Shown here piece by piece: positions 12,001 through 24,685 of a stretch of DNA of 64,000 nucleotides (position 1 is its first letter; each line of letters opens with the position of its first letter). The notes below the pieces were generated by a model. It saw only the letters and a list, made by a program, of their open reading frames with translations. It searched no databases and was not told where the DNA came from. Origin of the DNA: Atherinomorus stipes (lineage: Eukaryota > Chordata > Actinopteri > Atheriniformes > Atherinidae); assembly GCA_023101725.1 (NCBI GenBank), contig JALJCO010012684.1, positions 1 through 64,000 of the forward strand. Direction: 5' to 3'. A program made the position numbers and the translations under genes.

Positions 12001-12795
12001 AGGTACACACTACAGGAAAATCAGCCCGATTTATGTCCCGATCTTCCCCTTACGATCAAAGCCAGCAAAGGTCCGATTGTCAGATGTTTGCAAAAAACAT
12101 CGCATCTGATCTTCTCATGGTGTGATGTGAGTTACGAGTGATTGTCTGATCCGATCCGCTCGGATGGCCTCGGAAGGAGAGATCGTAGATAATGAACATG
12201 TTTAATATTTGCGACTAGAAATCCTGGTGTGTGTGGTGATCCGAGAGGACCCGAACACGCTCAGTGTTCACAGCTGTGCAAAATCACAAACGCTGCTCTC
12301 ATTGGGAAATCACGTGGAGGCTCCCGGAACAACAGCCAATCAAAACGCACGAGCTAACAGCTGACTGACGGAAAAGGAAGTAAACACAAACAAAGAGCAT
12401 ACAGCCATTAGCTTACAGCCCTGCTCTCCAAGCTATCTAATGTTTGTGGCCATTTTTATTCACCTCCAACTCGCGGTCATACAGCCACATTCTTACTACT
12501 CTCTATGACCTTTTCCACAATGTTTTTTTTTCTATGTATGTGTGTTTTTTTCCACAATGTAAGAGGCTGAAAAGTCCGCTATGTTTGTTTATGCTAAAGT
12601 CTTGTCACGAAGTCTCGTCACGATTCGTCAGCCGATTCTCTGCTGACGAATCAGTTAGTGTGGGGTGTTCTCCGTCGTGTACAGCCCACACTATATGATC
12701 AGAAGAGGCAAATCTTGTGTGATTTGTCTTTTTCAATCATCAAGTGTGTGGTCTCTACATCTATGAAGGTCTCAGGAATCCTGTAGTGTGTACCT
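12001..12795. mobile_element. MITE nested in the hAT-like element
   Basis: The left end AGGTACACACTACAGGAAAA is mirrored by TCCTGTAGTGTGTACCT at the right. The body has sub-terminal GATC-rich words and no coding frame. It separates the two arms of the element whose ends lie at 11391 and 12917, so it is the younger insertion. Confidence 0.8.
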
Positions 12796-12917
12796 AGCTA
12801 CTCGCCCTCTCCCCTACATGGTTTGGGACGGCCCTTAATATGGCAGCGCCTCCGCGGGAACGCGCAAACAGAGGAGTAATGTGTAGTGTTTAGAGGCTGG
12901 TTTGGGATTGGGCCATA

Positions 12918-15361
12918 CTGTTGCTCTGACTGATCTGTCCCCCGAAATGGGTCCGATTAGGAGCTATGGCTAAACGCCGCAGGGTGAAACAACCCAAGTT
13001 TGCCCTGTTGTTTAAAATATGCTTTGAATATTAAAATTGAAAGCATTTGAATAATGAAAGTTATTAGTTTACTGATATAAATGCTATATTTCATTTTTAT
13101 TCAAACTTCATTTACACGAGTAAGTTCCATTGAGACGCAGCAACTTTAGCATGAGAGTCTGTTTATCCTATAGATGGTTTACCTCACATACATGTTTTTA
13201 TGGACATGTGACATTCAGTGCCAACAGTCTGAGAGCATCCAATTAAATCTTAATTAAACATTTAGTTTAGAATGTAAGAAAACAATTGAAATTATACGGC
13301 CACCTTACATAAATTAGTTCAGTAATTTATTTATGAATTAAAAACGTGGATTTTAAAACATATATCTTACAAGAACGAGGAGAATAAACTTTATTCAGTT
13401 TAGGTCTGAAAATGACATTTCTTCTCGGGCACAGAGATGAAAATTTAAAAAATAAATATAGATGATGGAGGAACCATGAAAACACTGGGGTCCACAATTC
13501 TGCCATTTTCCCGCGCTTGCAACCTGCACACTCCCATAGCGTGCACTTCTACGAACTGCACACTTACAGGATCGTAGGGTTTGGTGCGGGTAATGGGACT
13601 GGGCCATATTGCCAAAGGACAGAAAAAAAAAAACACTCAGACAGAGCGAAGAAAAGTCAGACAGTCAGGAGGCTGCCATCCATATTGCATAGACCCGAGT
13701 CTGCCTTGTCTGCTCCTCTCATAACCACTACCGGATAAAGTCATGGCCCGGTGCTAATTGTCAGTGACAGAGTAGTGAAGGGGAGTAATGGGGGGCAGAA
13801 AGGGGGTTAGAGAGACGGCAGCAGATGAGGGACACACCTCATGGGAAAACACCTGTCTGCTGTGTGCCTTCAGATAGTCACATTCCCCTCCTAACGGGCA
13901 CAGATTTCATCTTCTTTCTTCTAATTAAAGATGTGACAGCAGTTTCAGTCACTCGGCTGTTACTTATTAGGAAGGAAGGAGAATTTTAATGAGCCAAATC
14001 TCACATCAATTTGACAAGTGCTAATATTCTCTGCTGTTTACTTTGCATAGAAGCCAAACATAAATTAAAAGCTCTCAGAGACCTTTTTGCTTCCTCTTTA
14101 TTAATTTTAACAGCAAATGGGCCCAATTAATAAGACAAGAATTTGTTAGAGGGTCATTCGCTGAAGGCAAAATACTTGTTTTTGCAATCTTTGGGTAACT
14201 GATGTGTCATCACAATTTGACAGAAAGGACAAAAAGCATGACTGAAAACATGCTTTGTGTTTAAATATGGATGGATTAACTTCTGAACAGGCTGGAAGTA
14301 TTTTCTATTACTGCTCCTGCATTTAAAAAAAGACTGATAAATCAAGATATTCCATCACATTATGTGGAAGGATTAAACATAGCAGCATAATAGTGAAAAA
14401 AAAAAACTCCGATCGTTGGCAGAATGTAATCCTCTGAGAGTAATTTTCTCATTATGCCCAATAATAGAGTGTGTTTTCCAGGAAAAATAAAGTCTGCCTT
14501 TTGGTATTATCATTAGTAGAGTGAAGGCTGGTGGAGCTTCTTTGTCATTGGTTGGTGGTTGATGCTCACAGCAGTCAGCTGTGATCAATAAGTAATGCTA
14601 AGTCAACAGTCACACCTTCAGTAGGAACCCTGCGGGTGTGTTTTAGCACAGCCCACCAGCACCGCATGAAATTTTAATCATGGTTAGTATCAATATTTTA
14701 AAAGGTTTTCTAAACACTATGGATTCTGACATGCTTATTGGCAGTCTGAGCATCATCTTTGGTGACATTATGAGACCTCAGACTTCGGAAAGATGAACAA
14801 AATCAAGGACTTATGAAGGTGAGAGGATCTGTTTCAACCTCCCATGGTACCAGAAGTAAAAGACCCATTCATTTTTCCTCCACTCAAACTTGCATGTATT
14901 AGGTAAAAAAATACCAAATTACTGGTTTTATTTATAGATTTCTGTGTCAGTTTTTGTTATAATTTCTAACGTAACTCCTCAGTTATCTCTCATAATAGTT
15001 TCTGTGTGACAGTTAAATCCATTCAGACATGGAAATCCTCTGAATTGAGATCTTTTCTTGATATTTTTTATGACTGAAAGACTTAAAAACTGCTCATTCA
15101 TTCAAGAGAAACCAGTTTTCCTGCTGCCCCAACTGGAAGAAAGTTTTCTAGCTTCCTGTTTTACTTTAGTCTTGTGTGAGCCAATACAAATGTGTCCTGA
15201 CTGCAAGTTTAGTTGGGGATGTCAGTGTCAGTGAGATACAACTTGTTCTAAAGGCTCAGGATGGAACTTTTAGTTTTCTCAGTGACGTGCCTCCTATCAA
15301 CGGCTAAACTAGCATACATCTTGTATTGTACCTGTACTGTGATGCACTCCAGCCAATACGG
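12918..15361. other. Intergenic stretch; possible element scrap and AT-rich candidate conserved block
   Basis: Around 13590-13620 the words GTAATGGGACTGGGCCATAT resemble the hAT-like end at 12917, perhaps a solo terminus. 13915-14160 is AT-rich with several homeodomain-type cores (TCTAATTAAAG, TTATTAATTTTAA, CCAATTAATAAG) and no repeat hallmarks. No gene seen. Confidence 0.35.
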
Positions 15362-16145
15362 TGCGTACACACCAAATGCGATTTGGGCGTCAAGGGTGTC
15401 AGTTTTACATGCAATATCAATGGCTGACACGTGTTGAGGAGGCGTCGAAAACCCTGCGGTCGCGTTACGAGCACTGGGCGTGGCAACTAGATGAGTTACG
15501 CACGTTTCACGTGTCAACTTTTGAGATTTTGAGCGTTTGATGGCGGCCTGTGTCACAGTTGAAAAATCAGAACTTTACCATCTTGACGCAGGACGTCAAC
15601 CAACCAGAGCGACTCAATGTCATGACACAGACACACATTTTATGACAGGAAAGGAAACACCAAGAAGAACCAGGAGAAGACAGAGGAGGATAAACCGTGA
15701 CCTGCATCCCATCTGCTGTGCCGATGGGATGTACTGGGCTGATAATGCTGCGTCGCATTGGGACAGTGGGTTATTAAACTGGGCCGGATCAGAAAGCTGA
15801 AAGCGCCCCTCATCAGTGTGCAGCTACTGGAGTAAATGATGAAACTTATCACACTCAGATCACCTGGAATTATCTGGTGAACCAGACACGGAGCACAGAC
15901 GCCCGACGACGTTCCCTAGCTTTATTTATCACATAAAGCCGAGCCGCTCTCTCCTGTGACGGGAAAAAGAAAAAGGAGGGGCTCCTCCCAACGCACATCG
16001 AGCACGGTTTGGCTGGACATCCCTCGCTGTGCGTCAGGGGCATCAAGATGCTGGAAATCAAGCGTCTGACTTTTTAGTGACACAGCGTCCAACTTTGGGC
16101 GTCAGGTGCGTTTTTGACGCCCAAATTGCGTTTGGTGTGTACGCA
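15362..16145. mobile_element. 784-bp MITE with 32-bp terminal inverted repeats
   Basis: The left end TGCGTACACACCAAATGCGA continues TTTGGGCGTCAA. The right end reads TTGACGCCCAAATTGCGTTTGGTGTGTACGCA, nearly a perfect mirror. The body includes GTGACAC/GTGTCAC words and no transposase. GC content is higher than the surroundings, which makes several chance frames. Confidence 0.88.
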
Positions 16146-16414
16146 GGGTTATCTGGACTCTTGTTCTGTCCCTTCCTCTGTTTCTCTTCCTCCAGTAATG
16201 TTTCCTTGTGTTTCTTTGCAGAATCTGATATGATGCGTGTTCAAAACACCCGCTGCGTTTCTATTTGCTTCAACTATCCGTTTGCTAGTAAGTGACGTGG
16301 TGCGCAACCAATAGTTGGCTGCAATGTCACAGCCCCGTCCTACAAAAGTTGTATAGTGCAGTTTCTGAGCCTCAGGACACCTCTGAGCAGTGACGATTAG
16401 AAAAATTGCTGAAG

Positions 16415-16490
16415 TGCCATCAAAATAAATCAGAAACGCATTATTTTTAAAGTCTAAAAGTTACGTTGTGTGTCTCTAAGACAATGCATC
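16415..16490 (+). repeat. Terminal fragment shared with 45425-45471
   Basis: TTTTTAAAGTCTAAAAGTTA and CGTTGTGTGTCTCTAAGA match the right end of the TTAA-edged insert at 44997-45471. Only this end is clearly related, so it is a partial copy. Confidence 0.6.
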
Positions 16491-16639
16491 TTAAATATGT
16501 CTTATTTCAAGAAATGTTATCAATGAGATTTCTCTTGTTCTACTGGCTGATTTTCTTTCTTGCTGATGAAAAGCAAAAACATGGCCAAGATTTTTATTTA
16601 TTTACTTAATTGGCTTGTAATAAGCCAAAAAAAAAATCT

Positions 16640-17125
16640 ACCAACAGAACAAGTGTAACACTCAACTGGTTTGAGAAAAAGAAAATAAAGCTGCTAGAAC
16701 GGCCCAGTCTGTCAACCCACTAGAATCCAATCGAAAATCTTTTTGGAAAGAACCAAAGATCTGAGTTCACAGAAGAGACCCGAAAACTTGAAGATTTGAA
16801 GATAGTTTGTGTGGAAAAATGGACCAAAATCACACCTGAACAACGCATTCCACTGGTTTCTCCATACAGGAGATGTCTGCAGGCTGGAATCACCAACAAA
16901 GGTTTTTGCACTAAGTATTAAATACATTTCAGCAAGCGTATTCAATACTTATTCCCTGCATCATTTCACTTAACTTCATTCATGGACATGAACATCATAA
17001 ATGTTAGGATTTCTTTGTATGTGTGCATTGTTGCTGACATCTGGTGAAAATTTCATGTCAATGGCTCTACTAGAAACATACTTTCTGAGAAAAATGCACT
17101 TTTTCCCCCACTGTGTACATGTCAG
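16640..17125 (+). mobile_element. Tc1/mariner-like element, 3' half relic
   Basis: The translation gives a decayed Tc1-type C-terminus: NPIENLFGKN (with frame breaks), LEDLKIVCVEKWTKITPEQRIPL, YRRCLQAGITNKGFCTKY. These follow the usual order of a Tc1 family whose 3' non-coding part then runs to AAAAATGCACTTTTTCCCCC...GTGTACATGTC. The Glu of PIENL is present; upstream domains are absent. A different Tc1 family from the 1985 and 41500 copies. Confidence 0.75.
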
Positions 17126-17129
17126 GGGG

Positions 17130-18460
17130 TAAAAGAAAATTAAAGTGCAAACCAAATAAACGTGAAATAAATAAATAAAAAATTGCACTGCATTTTAAAA
17201 TAAAAGAGGTTTTCTTAATTATGCAATCAAATCAAATTACAAAGGCAAAGAAGTCAATATTTAACTAAATTAAAAAAAACTAAACAATATGAATAGAGCT
17301 GCAGATGAAACAAACATCTAAGAATCCGTAAAATGACTTTTTGCGCCAGCGCGCTGGTATCGGTGAGGCGTTTAAAGATAGCAGCTGTGCGATTATGGCT
17401 GAACAGAAACACAAAACTTGCCACTGGTGAGACCGAGCCCCATTTTCTTCCCAACATCCCGTTTCTTCTCCTTTTGTCCGACATTCCATGCAGTGATAAC
17501 AGAACACCAGGATGATCTGGTCGATAAATTTAGAGAAAACAAGGCTCGGAGCCACACCCTGCCTGGTGCAGCCACAATGCCTTAAACGCTGGCACTGAGG
17601 GCTTTTTTTTCTCTTTGTTTTATTGCTGTCTCATTTTGGTTTCTTGGTGCGTTTGTGTGTTTTCTCAGTTTCTTAGCTTCATCTTGGCTTCTTGTTGGTG
17701 TGTACCTCTTTTTTAATCGTTTCATTTCAGCTTGTGCGACCCCATCTCAGTTTCTGTCAGCCTCACTTTGCTTTATCTCTGTGTGTGTTTGCTGCTACAT
17801 TTTAACAGCTTGTTATTGTGTGTGTGGGTATAAATGCTTACATGTTATGTGTGGCACACACACACACCCCCACCCCTCTCCGAGTCTTTCTCCCTCTTTG
17901 CTCTGTAATAAGAGCAGCTGTGGTTGACGTGAGGCCAGCTCTGATTCAATTGCAAAGCTGGACTAAGGCCATTATCCTCTGTACACTGGAGGAGGGTGGA
18001 ACAGCTGCTACAGCAGAGGCAGGTTTGATGCTGCCTTCCACACATGGATAAGAGTGGGAAATTTCTGCTTGGGGGTGTGCTAAGAGACAACCATTGAAGG
18101 TTAGATATGGTCATCACAGATGCCATAAAGTCTTAAAAGTAGTTTTAAATTCAGTGTTGGTTTTGTTTAAAACAAACAAACAAAAAGAAAAGTGTCTTAA
18201 GAATAAGAATACCAAATGGCTACCTGCAAACAATTGATAAATATCATATAAAACCTATAGGAATGAATAAATTATCAAAAGCTCATATAAGAAATGAGTT
18301 CAAGCCACAATAACAAAAATAGAAAGAGGAGAAAGATAAAAACAACCATGTGCTGATATTGTTTAAAGCACCCAAAGGTCATCTATGATTTACTACCTTT
18401 GCTTTTAGAAAGGCTAATTTATCTGTTTTATATATATATATTTTTCCCCTTTATGATTAA
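17130..18460. other. Intergenic stretch with no recognised gene
   Basis: Contains A-rich tracts, a short CA run (17855-17870) and overlapping chance frames on both strands. Nothing with a recognisable domain. Confidence 0.4.
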
Positions 18461-18467
18461 ACACCTG

Positions 18468-18600
18468 CGACAGACTGGCGACCTGTCCAGGGTGTACCCC
18501 GCCTCTCGCCTGATAATAGCTGGGATAGGCTCCAGCAACCCCCGCGACTCTGAACTGGATAAGCGGTACCGAAAACGAATGAATGAGTGAATGAATGATT
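18468..18600 (-). repeat. Interspersed repeat tail, opposite copy of the 1625-1860 family
   Basis: Contains GGCGACCTGTCCAGGGTGTA, CCCGCCTCTCGCC, GCTGGGATAGGCTCCAGCAA and GGATAAGCGGTACCG, then a GAATGA-type simple tail. This is one of the commonest fish non-LTR-type tails. Confidence 0.75.
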
Positions 18601-18795
18601 AAACACATAAAAAAAATATTTAGGTGGAATGGGAATTTTAATGTAATTTAAAGGATTATGGGAATATTGCATATAAGCCAAAAATAAGCCAGACATGGGA
18701 ATATTTAGTCAGTAAAATTAAAACCCTGACTTTTACTTTACTTTAGTAATTATAGTAGGCGAGTATTTTAACATTTGGCAGAGTGAAGCTTCAAC

Positions 18796-18803
18796 TATAT
18801 ATG

Positions 18804-18838
<35 letters not shown>
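18796..18838. repeat. Compound (TA)n(GA)n microsatellite
   Basis: About ten TA units followed directly by about nine AG/GA units. Confidence 0.9.
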
Positions 18839-18839
18839 G

Positions 18840-20167
18840 TGGAGAGATGCATCACGTGCTAACCTGTAAACCAGCAAGTGTTGGTGTTTTTGTTTTTTTT
18901 TTTTGGCTTTCCAGTTTTGAGAATCATCATTACCGAAGAGATGATGGTCTTTGGGGGAAATTTGTAACTCTGCTGTGTAACGAGCCTGGGCACCGTCTGG
19001 TTTATGTGTGAAAATTTTTAGTTTACCACTGTCTAACTGGCTGTTGGACTATGCAAATTCATGTGATAAAGCAAGTGCAATTAGCTAGTTGGAGGGAAAA
19101 CGTTCCCATTATCTTGTTGTATGTTAATGCCTCTGCTGGTGTGATTGACCAGTGATTTCTGACATGTTCAAAAACTCATCTATACAAAATTATGACAGTT
19201 AAAAGCTGATTTCATTCAACATGCCCTATTCCCAGCCATTATGTTGAATTCAGTTTAGCTTTGGTACCAATTCAGAATAAAACTCCCAAGACCCTTTTAG
19301 AGATGCTGTACTATTCTGTCTAGTTTATTTTGGTCCAGTTATAATTACATTTGATCCACAATAGTCTGGTTTATAACTCTTCGCACAGGGAAACTAGCGA
19401 AGCAAATCTCCTTCAACTTTCTTTAAGAAATTAAACTGTACATACACTGAAAAATGTTTAACTTAAAATATGAGTTAAAGGGTTGCCTTACAATTTGGAG
19501 TTGAATGGAACATTTTTTGTGCATTTCTGTTTGTAAACACTATTCAAACTGAGAGGCCCTCTCCCTCGGGCTAATGGCCGCATCGCTCTTCAGCCCCAGG
19601 CCTCTCCTTTAAAGCTTGAAAGCTGGTAAAGCAAAACCAATATTAACCCATGGTTTTCAAGAGTGCACTCTAAAGCTCTTTTCTCCTCAAAATACTTCCT
19701 TTTCTTCGCTGTATCCACCATTTTTATTGAGAATTTGAGTGAGTTTGGTGTCAGCTCCAGTTGACATTTTTACATAAAAAGTTTGCTCCAATAAACGAGT
19801 TTATCCCAACAGAGCACTATACGCCCTTAGCTCTGTCATTGGCTGGAGACAACACGCAAATCTCCACCCAGGAACATCCCAAACACACCAAAACAAAGGG
19901 AAAGGACAAAATACAGTCGGGGGAGGGGGAGTTGTAAACAAAACTCACCGCCGCATGAGAGTACTGTAGAGGCCCAAACGTGCGGATTGAGCCGGATTTC
20001 ACTCACACAAGTCAAGGGTTTATTTTCAGGGGGAAAACTCCACAGTCGACCTTTAAGATGCGTTTGTTTAAATATTTTAAATTTATAACAACAACATACC
20101 AGAAGCTTATTAATTTGACATAAGAACAACAAAAATGCCAAAATGAAATTTACAGTGTCGTGTTATT
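18840..20167. other. Intergenic stretch with no recognised gene
   Basis: Unique-looking sequence with a GC-balanced block at 19555-19640 and no frame with recognisable motifs. A scrap near 20005-20060 (TCGACCTTTAAG) may be a decayed element end. Confidence 0.35.
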
Positions 20168-20732
20168 ATTTAGGTTGAATATGGAATACGGACAGAACAG
20201 CGACATCACGGTGTCTAGGTTGTGTTGCAACGACAGAAAACACTCAGCCGCTGGGATGCCAGGCTCACTGCCGATCGAAGTGCAACAGCTGCAGCATGCA
20301 ACAAGTCACTGAGGGTTTTACTGCAGCTCGTGCCATGTTAGAAACAGCTAGCTTCCGATAGGAGGATAGTCGCCAGTTCCGTGTTTTGCTCCGTGGAAAG
20401 TTTTGTGGGTCTTTGTGGCTTCACTAATTTCCCGGTTTGCTCTTCTAGGTCACTCCTCCTGAGTAACCAGGGCTCTGGCAGTTGCTCCCTGGTCGTTTCG
20501 TTTTTCCTTGTCAAGCCTGCTTGACAAATTTAAAGAGATGTTTTGGCACCTGCAATGGCGGAGTTTGGTTATAGACGTAAATATAATGCCATTTCGACCG
20601 TAAAATTTTTTTATTTTTTTGGTAAATATATTTTTCTGGGAAGTGTCTTTCATTCTGTACACCCCCAACGCCTGTGGGGTTTTTTTTGAAAAATATAGCT
20701 TTTAATAAAAATGTTCCATATTCAACCTTTAA
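20168..20732 (+). mobile_element. MITE family B, copy 1 (TTGAATATGGAATA ends)
   Basis: The left end TTAGGTTGAATATGGAATAC is mirrored by TGTTCCATATTCAACCTTTAA at the right. It has the shared body words ACATCACG, TGCCAGGCTCACTGCCGAT and AGCTTTTAATAAAAATG. Other copies: 37037-37694 and 47973-48691. Non-coding; TTAA at the right edge. Confidence 0.85.
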
Positions 20733-22030
20733 TATATTTGTAAGATGTAAAACTTGAATATGAAAACCACTGGAATAATGTTTGCCAAGAGAAACAAGTG
20801 CATTCCATCAGAAAATAATTATTTAGAAAGATTGCTGATGTAAAATCAAGAATATTTTTTTAAGTGACAACCCATTTAGAGATAAAACTTGTGGACTTCT
20901 TGCACTATTTTCCAGTATATATTTTGTTCACTCGTAAAGAACCGTGTGAGGTGTTGCATTGTTGTGTTGCTGCATGCCCCCTCCTTGCGTGCTGGTTGAA
21001 GGCCCCTGAGGATTGCTGCCGGCACCCATCAGCAGTAATAAGAGCTGTGCATACCTGCAACGGTCCCTGGAGTGTTACTGTACACTGCTGCTGCAGACAC
21101 AGTCTTGAAATGACTGGGCTTCATTTGCATGGGTTGCTTCCAGTGGCTCTATCCCTTCGTGGCTCTGTCTGTGGTATCGTGCAGATGTGATACAGATGTC
21201 ATTCAGTGGTCTTTTTATAGTCCTGGAACAAAACATTTTTGGGGTTTTGTCTGTTTACTGGAGAAGTCATATATCATCTTAATCAAGTACTTTGCAATGT
21301 ACATGAAACAGATGTTCACAAGTCATTTTGTGAAAGTCCAACACAAGTTTCAAGTCACTCTTAGTTATGTTATCTGCTATTAGGTCTGCTTAAAACACTA
21401 CTTTGTAATGTCCAAGGAATATAAAAAAATCCATGCTTACTCTTCATCTTCCAGCATTTTGTCATAGCACTGATTGTTAGTTTAAACTGACAAACACTCT
21501 ATCCCCCGTTAAAGTACCGCTTCTTTACCAAATTCAGCTAAACCTGCAGAGGAACATGGACATTAGTTCCCAACATATAAAATACCTGAAAGTTTTTAAT
21601 GTGTGCCCAAATCCATCTGGACCCAGACTTGTAGGAAAACTTACCAAACTCAAACTGAGTCTAATACTGCACCATTTCCCCCTGAATGTAGAGGAGAGAC
21701 GAAAAGTTACACATTAGTGCATCAGAAAAATCTTAAATGAATATTTGAAAAAGCTTGAAATTTCTTTATGTGAGATAAATATGAAAAAAATATAAGCAAA
21801 CTTTTTTGAACTGAGTAAAAGAAAACTTTACATATCCAATAAATATTACTAATATTGTTGTAAAAAAAAGTGGTACAGGCTGTTTTTACTGAAAGAGCAG
21901 AAAGTCTGCCCCAAGAAATAGTAGGCAGAAAAATTGAAAAACAAAAAAGAAGAGTTCATATTTATTGCTCTTGAACAGAATTAAAGAAACCTTTACCAAT
22001 CTTGAATTTAAAAAAGAAAAGAAAAATAAT
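20733..22030. other. Intergenic stretch; GC-balanced candidate conserved block
   Basis: 20940-21180 is less AT-rich than its surroundings and contains a perfect octamer ATTTGCAT (21123-21130), a POU-factor site type. The frame 20864-21190 has no known motif. No repeat ends found. Confidence 0.35.
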
Positions 22031-22039
22031 TTAAAATAA

Positions 22040-22185
22040 ACAGTCCCCCCCCACTCCTAAAACACACCCCTTCATTCCCTCCACCTCCAAAAGAAAAAAA
22101 AAAAGGTGGGAAGGGGGGGTGGTGGGGAAAATCTGGGGGGGGCCCCACCTAAAAGAGGGGGGGGGGGTTTTAATAAAAAATTAGA
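22040..22185. repeat. Homopolymer-rich, probably damaged tract
   Basis: Successive runs of C, A and G (C9, A12, G7, G9, G13) within about 140 bp give a texture unlike normal microsatellites. Probably low-quality sequence. Confidence 0.6.
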
Positions 22186-24084
22186 GAGTGGAAAAATATT
22201 TTATTTTGATTAATGGTGGGTGTGTCTTGTATTACAGAGTACCATTACCTCAATCACAGCATTTTACCCTGGTAGAAAAATAGGTAAGAATGCAACATCG
22301 GTGAGGGTTTAAATAATAATAATAATCGGCATGTATACATTACAGCGTGATATATCAGATTTATTTGGGTGCATAAAGTTTCCACCAGGAGGAAGAGGAC
22401 AGGTATCAGAATTATACAGCAAGTTTTTTACCAAATGATGATGCAGTAGGTCAAAGAAACTTTATGTATCCAATGGGACACCCAGAGGATCGAAGATTTG
22501 TTTCATTTAGCTCTGGATTAAAATCATATTTTTATATCTTTTTCCTTTTGTAATTTCATACAAATGAAAGTGAAATCATCTCATATTGATTGCTGTTTCC
22601 TGAATCCAAATGAATCAGAGTTGTATCGCTGCATAACCGATGATATCAGCAAACATACGGTCTTGTTGATTCAATATAATATTATAGTATAGTATACAAT
22701 ATAATAACTACAATTGTAGTTATTAACCTGTCAGACATCTCGGTCACCTTCAAAGCACCACTGCATAAGTTTCTGACCTTAAATCAGGTCTCTGACTGGT
22801 TTTGATGGCACCCTGACATTTATTATGCACACCCCCCGAGCCATCGGTACCCTGCAGCATCCCAGCGCTGAGAAATTTCACTTCACTACTCTGTTTTTTC
22901 CAGTCTGGTGCGTCACTTGATAGCTTTTTTTTTTGGCACAGAGTCACAGAAACTGAATATCAACACACCGGCCGTTTTGAACACACACCGTGGCTGATTT
23001 AGTGAAGAAACCCAACGGGATTTTACTGGTGAATGGGAAGAAAAGAAAGAGAGACAATAACAGAGAGATAAGACAAGAATCAACATCAAACTGACTTTTA
23101 CTCTCTGAAGAGAGACAAGGCAGGCAAAGCAAATGCTGAATTAGATGCCCAAGTGAAAAAAGCTGCTATTCATTAAAGGCCCTGTACCTGATTTTATTTT
23201 AATCTCTCTAAGAAAAATACTTTCTACACAGTATAATGTGTGTTAAAAGAGGTAATTTCATGAAAATAAATCACTCATTGATTGCGTATATGCATGAATC
23301 CAGGCCTTTTTAGTTTAGGTTTCTAAGGATGGCGTGACGCTCTCTTCATGCCAATGCGGTTCATTCTACATAAGTTTTGGTTTCCTATCAGCCACTTACA
23401 GCGTTTTCTAACGAGAAGCCCCCTCCTCTCTCGTGTGCACGGCAGCACTTGTAAACAGAAGGAATAAAGTTCGTGTATCTCGGTGGATTGTACTGAAGGT
23501 AGAGAGAAGCTGGACGCCTCTGACTGAATGTGGACTGGAAGTCCGCCTGGACAGGTATTTTTTTAATATCTTTCTTCTCAGTAACATTTACGTCCTCGTG
23601 TGGTGGCGCTTCCTCTGCTGGTTTACCGTATATAATAGTGATATTTACACCGTAACGCAACGAAGCTTTACATCACTGCTTCTCGAAGTGGCCGGTTAGA
23701 AACTTTATCAGGCTGTCATGTTGTAAAGTCGCCTATAACATCATAACTTGTCATAACTGTGCATCTGTGTACATAACTGTAGTTACGGTAAACTACCGGT
23801 TATGATAGAAAATGTCATTTAGCTGATCCGCAGCCATTTACTGCAACCAGAACAGTAATTTCACTGGAAGATGCAAGTTTTCTCTGGAGAGTTTCTTTGT
23901 GCACGAGTATGAAACGTGCACGTTATTTCGTGCATGTTGAGTGGGAGGAGAGAAAAACGAGAATAGGAGTGTTTCTCACTGGGAGAAACAGTTAGGGGCG
24001 GGGCTTACAGTTCAAACTACACTCTTCACCTCGCTCACGGTTTGCAAATGTGCAAAATCAGGTATAGCGCCTTGGTTTAAATCA
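22186..24084. other. Intergenic stretch with no recognised gene
   Basis: Short TA-rich words at 22670-22705 and chance frames such as 23433-23699. No paired repeats recognised. Confidence 0.4.
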
Positions 24085-24089
24085 TGACA

Positions 24090-24200
24090 AGGCAAGTTTA
24101 TTTATGAGCACATTTCATGTACAGGACAATTCAAAGTGCTTGGCATACAACAGTAACATACTTTAAAAAAAATAAAAATAAAAGCAATATTTCTTAAATT
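24090..24200 (+). repeat. LINE/SINE-tail-like interspersed repeat
   Basis: GGCAAGTTTATTTATGAGCA, CATTTCATGTACAGGACAAT and TCAAAGTGCTTGGCATACA form the common teleost repeat with ending poly-A-rich sequence (24160-24215). Confidence 0.65.
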
Positions 24201-24523
24201 TAAAAAAAAAAAATAATAATTCACTTGCATTATGCAGTTGTTTCTATTGAATGGTGTTTGGCGCATAAGCATTAATCTTGCAAAAATCCCGTCTCGTGAG
24301 ATTCCACTTGAGGAGGATGGAGTGAGATACTAAACATTTTGCGTTTTAGAGCTACTGCTGCTCCTCATCAGTATAATTCAGAAGCAAAGTCGTATGCACA
24401 GCACCTTCTGACAGCATCGGCATGAAAACAGAACTCATGGCAAAAACTAAGCCATGACCATGAAATGTTATCTCATATAGCCCCGCCCCCCCCCCCCCCA
24501 TGTCAAACGTATGGATGACTATA

Positions 24524-24685
24524 AGGGCCACTAAAGAAAAAAAAAAAGAAAATTGACAAAAAGTCAGAATTTTGACTTTTTTCCAAATTTAAAAAAAAAA
24601 ATAATCAGAAAACTTTTTTTTCAGTTTCCGAAAATGTCAGATTTCTTACTTTTCTCTCATAATTGTTTTTTTCTTCAGTGGCCCT
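24524..24685. mobile_element. Short 162-bp palindromic MITE
   Basis: The ends AGGGCCACTAAAGAAAAAAA and TTTTTTTCTTCAGTGGCCCT are inverted, and sub-terminal words also mirror (AAAAAGTCAGAATTTTGAC against GAAAATGTCAGATTTCTTAC). Non-coding; may fold into a hairpin. Confidence 0.75.

Larger units (their letters stand above)
11391..12917. mobile_element. hAT-like DNA element, interrupted by a second element
   Basis: The ends are inverted: TAGGCCCAATCCCAAACTGC at the left and GGTTTGGGATTGGGCCATA at the right, with further pairing (CACACTAC/GTAGTGTTTAGAG). The terminus GGCCCAATCCCAA is a familiar fish hAT-type MITE end (known from general knowledge). About 730 bp of host element remain on both sides of a 795-bp insertion. 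An ATT microsatellite sits in the left part. No transposase frame is detectable. Confidence 0.75.
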
